Made by a program: the position numbers and the translations under genes
NCBI GenBank assembly: GCA_963729935.1
Contig: CAVSPW010000010.1
Span: 1-64,000 of the forward strand
Direction of reading: 5' to 3'
DNA from: CAIKMD01 sp963729935
GTDB lineage: Bacteria > Pseudomonadota > Alphaproteobacteria > ATCC43930 > CGMCC-115725
DNA length: 64,000 bases
Shown: one piece after another, positions 40,161 through 48,416 of the stretch
Layout: every line of letters begins with the position of its first letter
How positions within the stretch are numbered: position 1 is the first letter of the stretch
The notes under the pieces: generated by a model
Database searches by the model: none
The model's input: only the letters and a program-made list of their open reading frames with translations
Told to the model about the DNA's origin: nothing

Positions 40161-40223
40161 GGCGCCGCGGGCTCGCCAGATTGACCACGCGGCTCCGCGG
40201 CCCTATGGTCCGGCGCTCGCCAA

Positions 40224-40299
40224 GAGCCCGTAGCTCAGCCGGTAGAGCACTTGACTTTTAATCAAGGGGTCATGGGTTCGAATCCCATCGGGCTCACCA
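40224..40299 (+). tRNA. tRNA-Lys (anticodon UUU)
   Basis: A complete cloverleaf can be folded. The acceptor stem is GAGCCCG with CGGGCTC, the D arm lies around GCTCAGCCGGTAGAGC, and the anticodon arm is CTTGA-CTTTTAA-TCAAG with anticodon TTT. The T arm is ATGGG-TTCGAAT-CCCAT, and an encoded A-CCA end closes at 40299. Its 3' part is repeated at 41848-41882. Confidence 0.96.
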
Positions 40300-40300
40300 A
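40266..40300. repeat. Left att-like copy: 3' end of tRNA-Lys
   Basis: These 35 bases (GGGGTCATGGGTTCG to CTCACCAA) recur at 41848-41882 with one mismatch in the T loop. Weaker similarity extends 9 bases further left into the anticodon arm. tRNA 3' ends are classical targets of tyrosine integrases. Confidence 0.8.
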
Positions 40301-40617
40301 TCAAACCAAAGATTCAGATAGAGAACCTAAAGTCGCTCACGCGGCGTTGTGTGGGCACTGTGTCGGCAAATGCGTCGCGCCTAATGCCGGCGCGAAGTCA
40401 GTGGCCGCAAACCGTCACGTTTTGGCGCACCGTTGACTCCCGGGGCGAGGGTCCCTCCGTGCAATTGTCGGAATTTCTGACGGGAATGTCAGACAATTTT
40501 ACGATCGTGCCCACCGGTCGAAAGTTAAGTCATTGATATCCCGATCTATGTGGTCATGGCCCTGATCTTGCTTTTCTTCAGGTGGTCCCGAAGCGCCAGA
40601 ACTTTGATGGTTATCGA

Positions 40618-41427
40618 ATGATCAAATCGTCCACCCGATTTGCCCTGTTCGCGGCACTCTTTACCGCGATCTTTTGCTCGGGCGCCTCGGCGAGCCCCAT
40701 CGACATCACGCAACTAACGGATCCGGCGACGCTTCACATCGGTCCCGGGGCGAATACCGCTTGTGCCACAGGGGGATGCCCGATTTTCATTGGCGGCGCG
40801 CTTAATGGCGAGGTCAACAACATTGGGTCAACCCAGCTCGACATCTATCAGAATTCAAACGGCGCCCAAGCCCTCGCGAGCCCAGTGCTGCTCATTCTTG
40901 CCGTTCCTGACAATAGTGTGAGCCTTACCGGCGGCAGCGTTACCGCCGCATCGCTTTTCGCGCCTTATCCTGGGAGCGCAACTCCCGTCCCGTTCGCCTT
41001 TGGGACGACAGCTTACGGCATTTCAGCCGCTTCCGGTTTTGCAGGCTTGATGAGTTCTGGCGATATATACAGCTTTCTCGGAATCTCAGGCGCCGACGCT
41101 TCGAATAGCTTCACCAATTGGTCCGCGGCTGAATTGCGGATGATGGGTTTAGCAGTCAGCAATTTTGGAATTTATGTCTTTTCGATAGATACTTCCGCCT
41201 TCGCTGGGAATGATTTGCTCGATATCACGCTGAGCGGTCTCCCGGAGGGGACGTTTGCTGTGGCGTTTGGAGCAAATTCTCAACACATTTACGACACGCC
41301 ATTCACCGAGGCTGGCCTGCAAGATGTACCTGTGGCGCCCATACCGGAACCGGCCTCGCTCGCCTTGTTTGGCACGGCCCTCGTTGGCCTCGGCGTAATG
41401 CTTCGTCGTAAGAGCAAGTCGGCCTGA
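40618..41427 (+). CDS. PEP-CTERM sorting domain protein
   Basis: A 269-residue exported protein. It has a signal peptide (MIKSSTRFALFAALFTAIF, cleavage near ASA) and a C-terminal PEP-CTERM tripartite signal: PIPEPASLALF, a hydrophobic helix (GTALVGLGVML) and the basic tail RRKSKSA. Such proteins are cut and anchored or released by an exosortase. No exosortase is present in this window. The middle part is Ser/Ala/Gly-rich and otherwise unknown. The start at 40618 is chosen because the signal peptide begins there. It lies inside the tRNA-bounded segment. Confidence 0.85.
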   Translation: MIKSSTRFALFAALFTAIFCSGASASPIDITQLTDPATLHIGPGANTACATGGCPIFIGGALNGEVNNIGSTQLDIYQNSNGAQALASPVLLILAVPDNSVSLTGGSVTAASLFAPYPGSATPVPFAFGTTAYGISAASGFAGLMSSGDIYSFLGISGADASNSFTNWSAAELRMMGLAVSNFGIYVFSIDTSAFAGNDLLDITLSGLPEGTFAVAFGANSQHIYDTPFTEAGLQDVPVAPIPEPASLALFGTALVGLGVMLRRKSKSA

Positions 41428-41847
41428 CCGATCTTTGTTGGATTTCTTCGGTACGAACGGCACATCCGCGATGAGTGCCCGTCGCGCCCCTGTAAGCTTC
41501 GCCAAGTTCCCGCACGCGACTATTGTGCGCCCCGACGGCTCGAACACACACGGCACCCTCCATCGCGGGACGCCGGCCATTCGATCTCGGGAACAGCCCC
41601 AAGAGCGAGCTCGCCAGCGCGATCAGCGCGCTTCCAGTGGCCCAATCATCGGCGTGACGGCCGAGAGCACGCTCGTGGACGACGAAGCGGACGCCCAGAA
41701 AACCAGCGAGGCCCGCGAGCCTGTTGGCGCTGGGGCGCATCTTGCGAAGTCCCGCCAGCCCATCGAGGCAGAAATTTGACGATCGGCCGCTGTCTCGGCC
41801 ACTCGCTCAAGCGCTCATCTCCCTCTGTCCCCTGATCTTTAATTCAC
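41428..41847. other. No convincing gene between the PEP-CTERM gene and the tRNA fragment
   Basis: About 420 bases. Open frames on both strands are short and lack protein-like composition. One minus-strand stretch around 41560-41740 has a hydrophobic run and might be a gene remnant. No hairpin followed by a T-run was found. Confidence 0.5.
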
Positions 41848-41882
41848 GGGGTCATGGGCTCGAATCCCATCGGGCTCACCAA
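41848..41882. repeat. Right att-like copy: partial duplicate of tRNA-Lys 3' end
   Basis: GGGGTCATGGGCTCG to CTCACCAA copies 40266-40300 with one T-to-C change. The D arm and acceptor 5' strand are absent, so this is not a functional tRNA. The CTTTAAT just before it resembles the tRNA anticodon loop. Confidence 0.8.
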
Positions 41883-41915
41883 CAAAAGCGCCAATGCGCA
41901 TACCGACCGGCGCGT

Positions 41916-42116
41916 TCACCCGCTGCGCAGCGTCTCGCGCGGATGTGCGATGTCGACGTGGCGCGCGCCGTCCCAAAGCTCGAAGCTGTCCTCATGGCTG
42001 CGCAAGGGGATCGCACGCGCCTTCGCGATCGCCTCGGCGTCGTCGCGCGCGACCAGCTTTTCCGAAGCATAAATGCGCCCGCGCGAATCAACGAACCGGC
42101 ACCAATAATCCGTCAT
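41916..42116 (-). CDS. Small hypothetical protein
   Basis: A 66-residue protein starting MTDYWCRFVDSRGRIYASE and continuing KLVARDDAEAIAKARAI. This beta-hairpin-then-helix pattern, with aromatic residues followed by a DDAEAI helix, occurs in many small alphaproteobacterial proteins of unknown function. The frame extends upstream without protein-like sequence, so the ATG at 42116 is used. It sits just right of the tRNA fragment. Confidence 0.6.
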   Translation of the reverse strand: MTDYWCRFVDSRGRIYASEKLVARDDAEAIAKARAIPLRSHEDSFELWDGARHVDIAHPRETLRSG

Positions 42117-42324
42117 ATGCGCTCGATCGGCTCGCGATGAAAATTCTACTGAAAAACGCCTGCCTGAGAACGGCAGCCGTTGCCGGGAAAAATGAGAGCA
42201 ACGGATACCGACTGCAATGACGCTACAGGCGCGCCGCGCCAAGATCAACGCAGATGCGCGCGACATCGCGCAGCATCTTCGCGCCGTTAATGATGAATTG
42301 TCGCGCGGGCCGGGCGCCGCGGCA

Positions 42325-42890
42325 TCACGCGCCCATCCAGGCGAAGATGCGCGCGATCACGGCATCCTCGACGCCGCAGAATCCATGCTGCGCGAAAGCT
42401 TCACAAGCCGATGAGCGCGGCGGCAAGCCACCCGAGAAGGTCATGATTTCGCGGCGTGGCGCGCCGGTCAACGCCGCCTTGAGCTTCGCGTTCTCCGAGG
42501 GCGGCAACAAGTTGCAGCCATCATCGATGTGAGACGCGATCGGCACGGGCACGTCGATTGCCGCGAGATCGGCGCCGTAGACCGTTTCAAGGAATTCCGG
42601 CTTGCGGCCCGGCCGCGTCAAGCTGGAGGTCAGAACGACGCCCGCGATCTCGCCATGCGTCATTGCGTCGCCGCTCGCCGCATCGAGGCGATGCTGGACG
42701 ATCCGTGCGATTGTGATTTCGATCCCCCCATGGCGCGTCCTCCGCGATCACGATCGGACCCTTGGCTCTTCGACAAGCGCGTGAACGTCTCGCCCGCAAC
42801 TCTGATCGCGGCGCCGAGGCCCGGCAACGCGGTCGTGCGATCCTCTGTCGCCGCCGGACGCGAGCGGCCGCGATCGCCAGGAATTCCAAG
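42325..42890 (-). pseudogene. Decayed alpha/beta hydrolase
   Basis: The C-terminal half reads well on the minus strand: EITIARIVQHRL, IAGVVLTSSLTRPG, VPIASHIDDGCNLLPP (with the likely acid Asp), ALTGAPRREIMTFSGG and FAQHGFCGVEDAVI (with the catalytic His). This is the end of an exported alpha/beta hydrolase family. The upstream part switches frame at a run of six G near 42725-42730. In the other frame GPIVIAEDAPWG appears, and further upstream yet another frame would be needed. No intact start or nucleophile elbow is found, so the gene is probably dead. Confidence 0.6.
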
Positions 42891-42939
42891 GTGGGGGCAC
42901 TATGACAGCGCCGCTCCCCGCGAGAGACGAATTTCCGTT

Positions 42940-43109
42940 AAGTATAATTTGATTAAAATACACAATGAAATTTAAAATATTTTAGCGGATGATCTATGAA
43001 TACTGTTTCAATTAACTAAAATACTATGCTTTCGTCACCTCGGCAGGTAACGGCGCCATGGAAATTGGCGCATAGCCTCCGCCAGCACAGTCACGATGCA
43101 GGTTTGGTG
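42940..43109. promoter_or_regulatory. AT-rich upstream region of the second PEP-CTERM gene
   Basis: Positions about 42942-43028 are strikingly AT-rich (TAAAATATTTTAG at 42974-42986 is a near palindrome). The stretch probably includes the promoter of the gene at 43110. No specific operator is recognised. Confidence 0.4.
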
Positions 43110-44096
43110 ATGATGACAGCGAGACGCTTGATACCCCTCCTCTTCGGCCTGTTCGCCGCGATCCTCGCTTTCCAGGCGCCCGCGAGCGCGGGCGTCGTCG
43201 GACCCTGCACCTCCAATGCGGCGACGGGATCTGGGGGGCCGGGCGGCTCGGCGATCTCGTTGCTTCCGGTCAGCGGCGGCGGCCAGACTTATTGCCAAAG
43301 CGCCTATGGCTGGTCCGATAGCTGGTTCCCGACGAGCCAGCCCAGCACCTATAACCAGAGCGCCGATGTGCTCTCGGGCGACAATGCCCCAGGCGTCACT
43401 TACACCTATCTCAACGGCAGCGGCGTCTCGACAAAGGTCGGATCGGGCAACAAGTACAATTTGATCTCGCCCTGGCTCGACGCGGGCACGCTGGACGGAA
43501 CCTATATCGGCACGAATTGGAAGGTGATTCAGAATATCACCGTCAACGGCAATGTCGCGACCTCGGAACTCTCGCTCAACGGGCTCAATCTGGTCATCAC
43601 CACGACCGTCTTCGGAGGCGGATTGACCGAGGCGTTTCAATTTACCAACGACACCGGCCATAACATCACGGACCTGCTCTTCTCCGACTATTTCAACTTC
43701 CATCCGGATGGCAGCCAGAACGGCGGCGCCGCCTGCGGCACGACGAGCTTCAGCGGCGGGACCGTGACCACGGTCGGGAGCAATGCCGGGAGCTGCCACG
43801 CGATCGTCAAGAACGGCACGATGTCGGGTTCGCAGGCTCCGATCGCCTGGGATCTCGGGCTGACCGCCGATGTGCTCGCCGCCATGGCGAACGGCACCTA
43901 CAACGACGCGACGGGTCCCTATACCGGCGACGCCGCGGCCTATCTGACCTGGGATCTCGGCGCCCTCGGCGAGGGCGATTCCGTGAGCCTCACCATCGCC
44001 AAGCTCGTCAATGTGCCCGAGCCCGGTTCCTTCGCGATGCTCGGCAGCGGGTTGCTGATGCTGGGATTGCTGCGCCGGCGGCGGAAACTCGCTTAA
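43110..44096 (+). CDS. PEP-CTERM sorting domain protein
   Basis: A 328-residue exported protein. It has a signal peptide (MMTARRLIPLLFGLFAAIL, cleavage near ASA) and a C-terminal PEP-CTERM signal: VPEPGSFAMLG, the helix SGLLMLGLL and the tail RRRRKLA. The body is rich in Gly, Ser, Thr and Asn and predicted to be beta-rich (TWKVIQNITVNG-like strands, FQFTNDTGHNITDLLFSDYF). No known domain is recognised. The in-frame start at 43026 is rejected in favour of the Met pair at the signal peptide. It is the second orphan exosortase substrate in 4 kb. Confidence 0.85.
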   Translation: MMTARRLIPLLFGLFAAILAFQAPASAGVVGPCTSNAATGSGGPGGSAISLLPVSGGGQTYCQSAYGWSDSWFPTSQPSTYNQSADVLSGDNAPGVTYTYLNGSGVSTKVGSGNKYNLISPWLDAGTLDGTYIGTNWKVIQNITVNGNVATSELSLNGLNLVITTTVFGGGLTEAFQFTNDTGHNITDLLFSDYFNFHPDGSQNGGAACGTTSFSGGTVTTVGSNAGSCHAIVKNGTMSGSQAPIAWDLGLTADVLAAMANGTYNDATGPYTGDAAAYLTWDLGALGEGDSVSLTIAKLVNVPEPGSFAMLGSGLLMLGLLRRRRKLA

Positions 44097-44105
44097 GCGT
44101 AAGAC

Positions 44106-44119
44106 CGGCCGCGCGGCCG
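44106..44119. terminator. Palindrome between convergent genes
   Basis: CGGCCG-CG-CGGCCG lies in the 25-bp gap between the PEP-CTERM gene and the convergent hydrolase gene, followed by only three T. It could act as a weak bidirectional terminator. Confidence 0.3.
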
Positions 44120-44121
44120 TT

Positions 44122-44886
44122 TCAGGCGACCGCGCGCTCGGGCCCGCGCCGGACGCCGGGCGGCAGGTTCGGAAAGAGATCCTCCGCCAGGCCGCCGATA
44201 TAATCGAGCACGGCCGAAGACGGGATCACGTCCGCGTATTTCGCGTGCATGTCGAGCAAGTTCACCGCATGGCTCGCCTGCGCGCGATCGAAGCAGCCAT
44301 CCTCGACCACCGTCACATGGTAATTGAGGCTGAACGCGTCGAGCACGGTCGCGCGCACGCAGCCGCTCGTCGTCGTCCCGGTGACGATGACGCTGTCGGC
44401 GCCGAGAAGCTGCAGATAGCTTTGCAGATTGCTGCCGAAAAAGCCGCTCGGCTTTTGCTTCAGCACCATGAGGTCCTGCGGCTGCGGCGCGATCTCGGCG
44501 ACGATCGCGTTCGCGTCGAGCGCGTTCGACGGCTTGGGAAGGGATTCGTCGGTGCGCGTGTTCTTCCACGCCCAGCTGCCGACATCCCAGCCATCGGGAC
44601 GGTTCTCGCCGGTGGTGTAGATCACCGGCATGCGCTTGCCGCGAAACGCCGCGGCGAGGCGCGCGATCACGGCGATCGCGTCCCAGCTCTCGGCGCCGCA
44701 GGAATTGCTCCAGCGCTTGATCGACTCGAGAATCGGCTCGGGTCGGTCGCCGGCGAAGCCGTAGCTCACATCGATGATCAGCAAGGCGGGCCGCTTGCCG
44801 AAGCCGCCATGCGCGCCGAAACCCGAAGCCACGAAGACCGCCTTGTCGCGCTCGGTGATGAAATCGTCCCAGATCCTGCCCGCCAT
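44122..44886 (-). CDS. Isochorismatase family cysteine hydrolase, copy 1
   Basis: A 254-residue enzyme of the isochorismatase-like fold. The triad is visible: Asp39 in ALLIIDVSYGF, a Lys in VLKQKPSGFFGS (143 or 145) and Cys176 in GTTTSGCVRATVLDAF. This is the N-carbamoylsarcosine amidase/ureidoacrylate hydrolase branch, whose members hydrolyse C-N bonds of amides or carbamoyl compounds. The ATG at 44886 is preferred because AAGGA precedes it. It is the last gene of a five-gene operon with an ABC importer and is a paralogue of the next gene upstream. Confidence 0.9.
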   Translation of the reverse strand: MAGRIWDDFITERDKAVFVASGFGAHGGFGKRPALLIIDVSYGFAGDRPEPILESIKRWSNSCGAESWDAIAVIARLAAAFRGKRMPVIYTTGENRPDGWDVGSWAWKNTRTDESLPKPSNALDANAIVAEIAPQPQDLMVLKQKPSGFFGSNLQSYLQLLGADSVIVTGTTTSGCVRATVLDAFSLNYHVTVVEDGCFDRAQASHAVNLLDMHAKYADVIPSSAVLDYIGGLAEDLFPNLPPGVRRGPERAVA

Positions 44887-44917
44887 CGCCGCCATCCTTC
44901 AGCCGAAAAACACCGGA

Positions 44918-45667
44918 TCAGAGCCGCGCCCCGGGCGTTCCCTTCGGAAGCTCGAACAGGCCCGCCGGCAAGGTGCCGAAATACTCGATGACCTCGTCGG
45001 TCTTCACCACGTCGGCGTATTTGGCGTTCATGTCGCAAAGATTGATCGCGTGGCTCGCCTGGGAGCGGTCGAAGCATCCCTCTTCGGCGAGCGCGACGTG
45101 GAAATTGTTGCTGAAGGCGTCGAGCACGGTCGCGCGCACGCAGCCGCTCGTCGTCGTCCCCGTGACGATGACGCTGTCGCAGCCTAGGAGCACGAGATAG
45201 CTCAGCATGTTGGTGCCGAAGAAGCCGCTCGGCTTCTGCTTGCGCACGACGATGTCCTGGGGCGCCGGCGCGATCTCGTCGACGATGTCGTTGCCGTCGC
45301 GGTTGACGCCGACGGCCTGCGGCTTCTCGGCGTTGCGCGCGTTCTTCCACGACCAGCTGCCGGAATCCCAATTATCCTCGCGGCGGAAGCCGGTGGTGTA
45401 GATCACCGGGAGGCCTTTCGTGTGCGCGCTCTCGATCAGCTTCTTGATATAGCCGATCGAAACCCAACTCTCCTCGCCGCAGGAATTGCGCCACTTCTTG
45501 ATCGATTCGAGGATCGGCTCCGGCTGCTCACCGCAAAAGGCGTAATTGACGTCGATGACGAGGAGCGCCGGCCGCTTGCCGAAGCCCTGACGCGCGCCAT
45601 AGCCGGCGGCGCCGAAGACGGCCTTGTCGCGCTCGGTGAGAAATTCGTTCCAGATCGGTTCGGACAT
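44918..45667 (-). CDS. Isochorismatase family cysteine hydrolase, copy 2
   Basis: A 249-residue paralogue of the neighbouring gene, with the same layout. Asp lies in ALLVIDVNYAFCG, Lys in VVRKQKPSGFFGT and Cys in GTTTSGCVRATVLDAF. The two proteins share long identical stretches (PSGFFG, TTTSGCVRATVLDAF, SQASHAIN against AQASHAVN), so they arose by tandem duplication. GGGGAA before the ATG at 45667 supports that start. Two members may form a hetero-oligomer or act on successive or related amides delivered by the importer. Confidence 0.9.
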   Translation of the reverse strand: MSEPIWNEFLTERDKAVFGAAGYGARQGFGKRPALLVIDVNYAFCGEQPEPILESIKKWRNSCGEESWVSIGYIKKLIESAHTKGLPVIYTTGFRREDNWDSGSWSWKNARNAEKPQAVGVNRDGNDIVDEIAPAPQDIVVRKQKPSGFFGTNMLSYLVLLGCDSVIVTGTTTSGCVRATVLDAFSNNFHVALAEEGCFDRSQASHAINLCDMNAKYADVVKTDEVIEYFGTLPAGLFELPKGTPGARL

Positions 45668-45702
45668 GGTGTTCCCCTCAGGTGGTCGGGTTGGAGTGAT
45701 CC

Positions 45703-46713
45703 TCACTTGCCGCTGGCAAGCGTTTCCTTCACGAATTGCATGTCGATGATCGCGTCGTATGGCACGTCGGCCTTGAGGATATCCGCGCCGCGGACGACTT
45801 TCTGGGCGGTCGTCCAGGAGGCTTCGGACACCATCCCGTCATGGCTCCACAACTCGTCGGCGAAGGTCCGGTCCAAGGTGGCTTTCAGCGCCTCGGGCGG
45901 CATGGTCGGAAACTCCTTCTGCGCGATCGCGGTCGCCTCGTCGGGATGCGCATAGGTCTCGCGCAAACCCTTGATCACGCCGCGGACGAAGCCGAGCACG
46001 GTATCCGGCTCCTTCTGGATCGAATCGAGCCGCACATTGAGCGTCGAATAGGCGTAAGGGCCCATCTCCTTCGGCACGTTGTAGAACGGCTCTTCCCATA
46101 TGCCCTGCTTGACGCCCTGGGTCAACATCGGCTCGCTGACCGCGGCGATCTGGGCCTGGCCGGTCTTCACAGCGGCGAGGATGCCGGCGGTCGTGGTCTC
46201 CAGCAAGGTCACGGTCTTTCCCGGTTCGAGCTTCCAGACGCCGACGAGATAGCGCGTGATCGAATTCGGCGTGCCGCCGAAGAGACCGGGGGCGATCACC
46301 TTGCCCTTCGCGTAAGCCGCGTAATTCTTGTCTTTCGGACCCTTGCCGGTCGCGGCGACGTAATAGACATTGCCGCGATCGACGACGTTCACGACCGAGC
46401 GCAGCTCGGCGCCCTTCAGTTTCGCGAAGGCATCATGCTCGGGGCCGCCGATGAAGGCGAAAGCCTGTCCGGTCAGCACGGCATTGGTGTGGGCGCTGCC
46501 GCCTTCGACGGTGAGGATCTTCACGTCGAGCCCTTCGGCCGCGAAATAGCCCTTGTCGACCGCGACATAGAGCGGCAGGTAGCCGACGCCGTGCACCGGC
46601 TCGGCGACGACCAGTTGTTTCAATTCGGCCGCCACCGCCGGCAGCGACGCCGCGAGCAGCCCCAGCACTGCCATCATTCCCTTCAGTACAAGACGCACGG
46701 ATCGAGCCTCCAT
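45703..46713 (-). CDS. ABC transporter substrate-binding protein, NitT/TauT (NMT1) family
   Basis: A 336-residue periplasmic binding protein. The signal peptide is about 1-30 (LKGMMAVLGLLAASLPAVAA). Mature sequence has LPLYVAVDKGYFAAEGLDV, the NMT1/SsuA-like pattern, and TTTAGILAAVKTGQAQIAAVSEP. It captures a small organic solute (sulfonate, nitrate, pyrimidine precursor or similar) for the permease upstream. The longer in-frame start at 46794 overlaps the permease gene and is rejected. Confidence 0.9.
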   Translation of the reverse strand: MEARSVRLVLKGMMAVLGLLAASLPAVAAELKQLVVAEPVHGVGYLPLYVAVDKGYFAAEGLDVKILTVEGGSAHTNAVLTGQAFAFIGGPEHDAFAKLKGAELRSVVNVVDRGNVYYVAATGKGPKDKNYAAYAKGKVIAPGLFGGTPNSITRYLVGVWKLEPGKTVTLLETTTAGILAAVKTGQAQIAAVSEPMLTQGVKQGIWEEPFYNVPKEMGPYAYSTLNVRLDSIQKEPDTVLGFVRGVIKGLRETYAHPDEATAIAQKEFPTMPPEALKATLDRTFADELWSHDGMVSEASWTTAQKVVRGADILKADVPYDAIIDMQFVKETLASGK

Positions 46714-46741
46714 TGTTGGTGGGTTGAAGTTGCGCGCGGCA

Positions 46742-47614
46742 TCAATGAGCCACGCCTTTGCGCAAGATTTTTTCGAGCCAGGACACCGCGACATACATGA
46801 TCATCGAGAAAGCGGCGAGAACGAGAACCGCCACCCAGACGAGCGCGATGTCGTAGGTCTGGCCGGCATAGAGAATCTCGCGCCCGAGCCCGTGCTGCGA
46901 GGAGATGAACTCGCCGACGATGGCGCCTGTGAGCGCCAGGCCGATATTCACGCGCAGCACCGAGATCGTCCAAGGCAACACGGCCGGGATGACGAGCTTG
47001 CGGAAGACCTGGAAGCGGCTCGCGCCGAGCGAATAGAACAGCCGCTCGCTGTCGGGATCGACCGCCTGAACGCCGGAATAGGTGGTCAAGGTCGAGACCA
47101 CCACGGTCAAGGCGACCGCGATCGCGACCTTCGAGGCGAGCCCCATGCCGAAGATCAGGATGATGAGCGGCGCCAGCGCCAGCTTCGGCACCGATTCGAA
47201 ACAGATCACGAAGGGCTGGACCACGGCCGCGTAGTTCCGCGACCACCAGAAGGAGAGGCCCAGGGCCGAGCCTGCGATCGTGCCGACGACGAAGCCGAGG
47301 ATGGTCGCCTGAAAGGTGTAACCGATATCGGTCAACGCGTCGCCCTTGACGAAGAAGATCTGCAAGGTCTTCCAGATCGCGCTGGGCTGCGACCAGAAGA
47401 ACGGATCGATGAGCTTGAGCGAGGCCGCCGTCTGCCAGCCGCCGATCGCCGCCGCGACCAGCAGCACTTGCGCGGCCACGATCCGGTGCCGCGGCCATTG
47501 CCTCTGCACCGGCAGCCTTCGGTAGCTGCGCTTGGCGACGAAGACGCTGGGGAAGCGGAACCGCACGCCCCGCCCCATCCGCGCCGCCGCGTTGGTGAAG
47601 CCGTCGATCGTCAT
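46742..47614 (-). CDS. ABC transporter permease, NitT/TauT family
   Basis: A 290-residue inner-membrane permease of the BPD_transp_1 type with about six transmembrane segments (first at about 45-62). The EAA-type coupling loop is YSLGASRFQVFRKLVIPAVLP (shown in part: GASRFQVFRKLVIPAVLP, about 188-205), followed by LRVNIGLALTGAIVGEF. It lies between the ATPase gene (19 bp upstream) and the binding-protein gene. Confidence 0.92.
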   Translation of the reverse strand: MTIDGFTNAAARMGRGVRFRFPSVFVAKRSYRRLPVQRQWPRHRIVAAQVLLVAAAIGGWQTAASLKLIDPFFWSQPSAIWKTLQIFFVKGDALTDIGYTFQATILGFVVGTIAGSALGLSFWWSRNYAAVVQPFVICFESVPKLALAPLIILIFGMGLASKVAIAVALTVVVSTLTTYSGVQAVDPDSERLFYSLGASRFQVFRKLVIPAVLPWTISVLRVNIGLALTGAIVGEFISSQHGLGREILYAGQTYDIALVWVAVLVLAAFSMIMYVAVSWLEKILRKGVAH

Positions 47615-47633
47615 CGGCCCCTTGCTCCGCGCC

Positions 47634-48416
47634 TCATGCCGCGAGCTCCGCCGCGGGATGACCCAAATGGACGAGGCACCGCTCTTTCAAGGCGATGAAA
47701 TCGGCGGCGCCGATGATGGTGCGCGGGCGCGGGCGCGCCAGAGGCACGGCGATACGATCGATGATGCGCCCCGGCCGCGCGCTCATCACCAGGATTTCGT
47801 CGGAGAGATAGACCGCCTCTTCGACGTCGTGGGTGACGAAGATCACGGTCTTGCGGAAGTCGGCCCAGATCTGCAGCAGCCATTCCTGCATGCTCGCGCG
47901 CGTCTGCGCGTCGAGCGCGCCGAAGGGTTCGTCCAGCAGAATAATGTCGGCGTCGAGCAGCAAGGTGCGCAGCAAGGCGGCGCGCTGGCGCATGCCGCCC
48001 GACAGCTCGCGCGGATGGCGATGCTCGAAGCCGCCGAGACCGTAGCGCTCGAGATAGGGCAACGCCGCCGCGCGCGCCCTTTGCCGCGTCACGCCCTTGA
48101 TCTCCATGCCGAGCACGACATTGTCGAGAACCGTGCGCCAGGGCAGCAGCAGATCCTTTTGCAGCATGTAGCCGACACGGCCGATCGTGCCGGTCGCGTC
48201 CTCGCCGTCAATCGCAACAACGCCCGAACTCGGAGGCTGCAATCCGGCGATGATGTTGAAGAGCGTGCTCTTGCCGCAACCCGACGGCCCGATGACGCTG
48301 ACGAAGCTTCCTTCTTCTATGGCGAAGGACACGGGCGCGAGCGCGGCGACGCTGTCGCGGGCCGCCGAGAAGGTCATCGCGACCGATTGGACCTCGAGCT
48401 TCGCCCTATTCGCCAA
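47634..48416 (-). CDS. ABC transporter ATP-binding protein, NitT/TauT family
   Basis: A 260-residue ATPase. Walker A is GPSGCGKST at 43-51, Q-loop GYMLQKDLLLPWRTV (about 82-96), signature LSGGMRQ at 138-144 and Walker B with LDEPFGALD from 161. The Q-loop form with LLPWRTV is typical of the SsuB/TauB/NrtD group. It is the first gene of the minus-strand operon, opposite a second similar system about 720 bp away. Confidence 0.94.
   Translation of the reverse strand: MANRAKLEVQSVAMTFSAARDSVAALAPVSFAIEEGSFVSVIGPSGCGKSTLFNIIAGLQPPSSGVVAIDGEDATGTIGRVGYMLQKDLLLPWRTVLDNVVLGMEIKGVTRQRARAAALPYLERYGLGGFEHRHPRELSGGMRQRAALLRTLLLDADIILLDEPFGALDAQTRASMQEWLLQIWADFRKTVIFVTHDVEEAVYLSDEILVMSARPGRIIDRIAVPLARPRPRTIIGAADFIALKERCLVHLGHPAAELAA

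Larger units (their letters stand above)
40300..41882. mobile_element. Probable remnant of an integrative element in tRNA-Lys
   Basis: The segment is bounded by the tRNA-Lys 3' end and a near-identical partial duplicate. It contains one PEP-CTERM protein gene on the plus strand and no visible integrase, so any mobility would have been lost or supplied elsewhere. Base composition of its left third is more AT-rich than the surrounding genes. The interpretation is inferred from the direct repeat. Confidence 0.55.

Noticed and set aside
41303..41740. Minus-strand open frame with a hydrophobic run (WATGSALIALASSLLGLF)
   Set aside because: Only the first 60 codons look protein-like, the rest is Arg-rich shadow of the PEP-CTERM gene, and there is no ribosome site. 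It is at most a remnant.
41838..41882. A second tRNA-Lys gene
   Set aside because: Only the anticodon-loop vestige, T arm and acceptor 3' strand are present; no D arm or acceptor 5' strand, so it cannot fold as a tRNA.
42529..42975. Plus-strand 148-codon frame overlapping the hydrolase remnant
   Set aside because: The minus strand carries recognisable hydrolase sequence, so the plus frame is a shadow.
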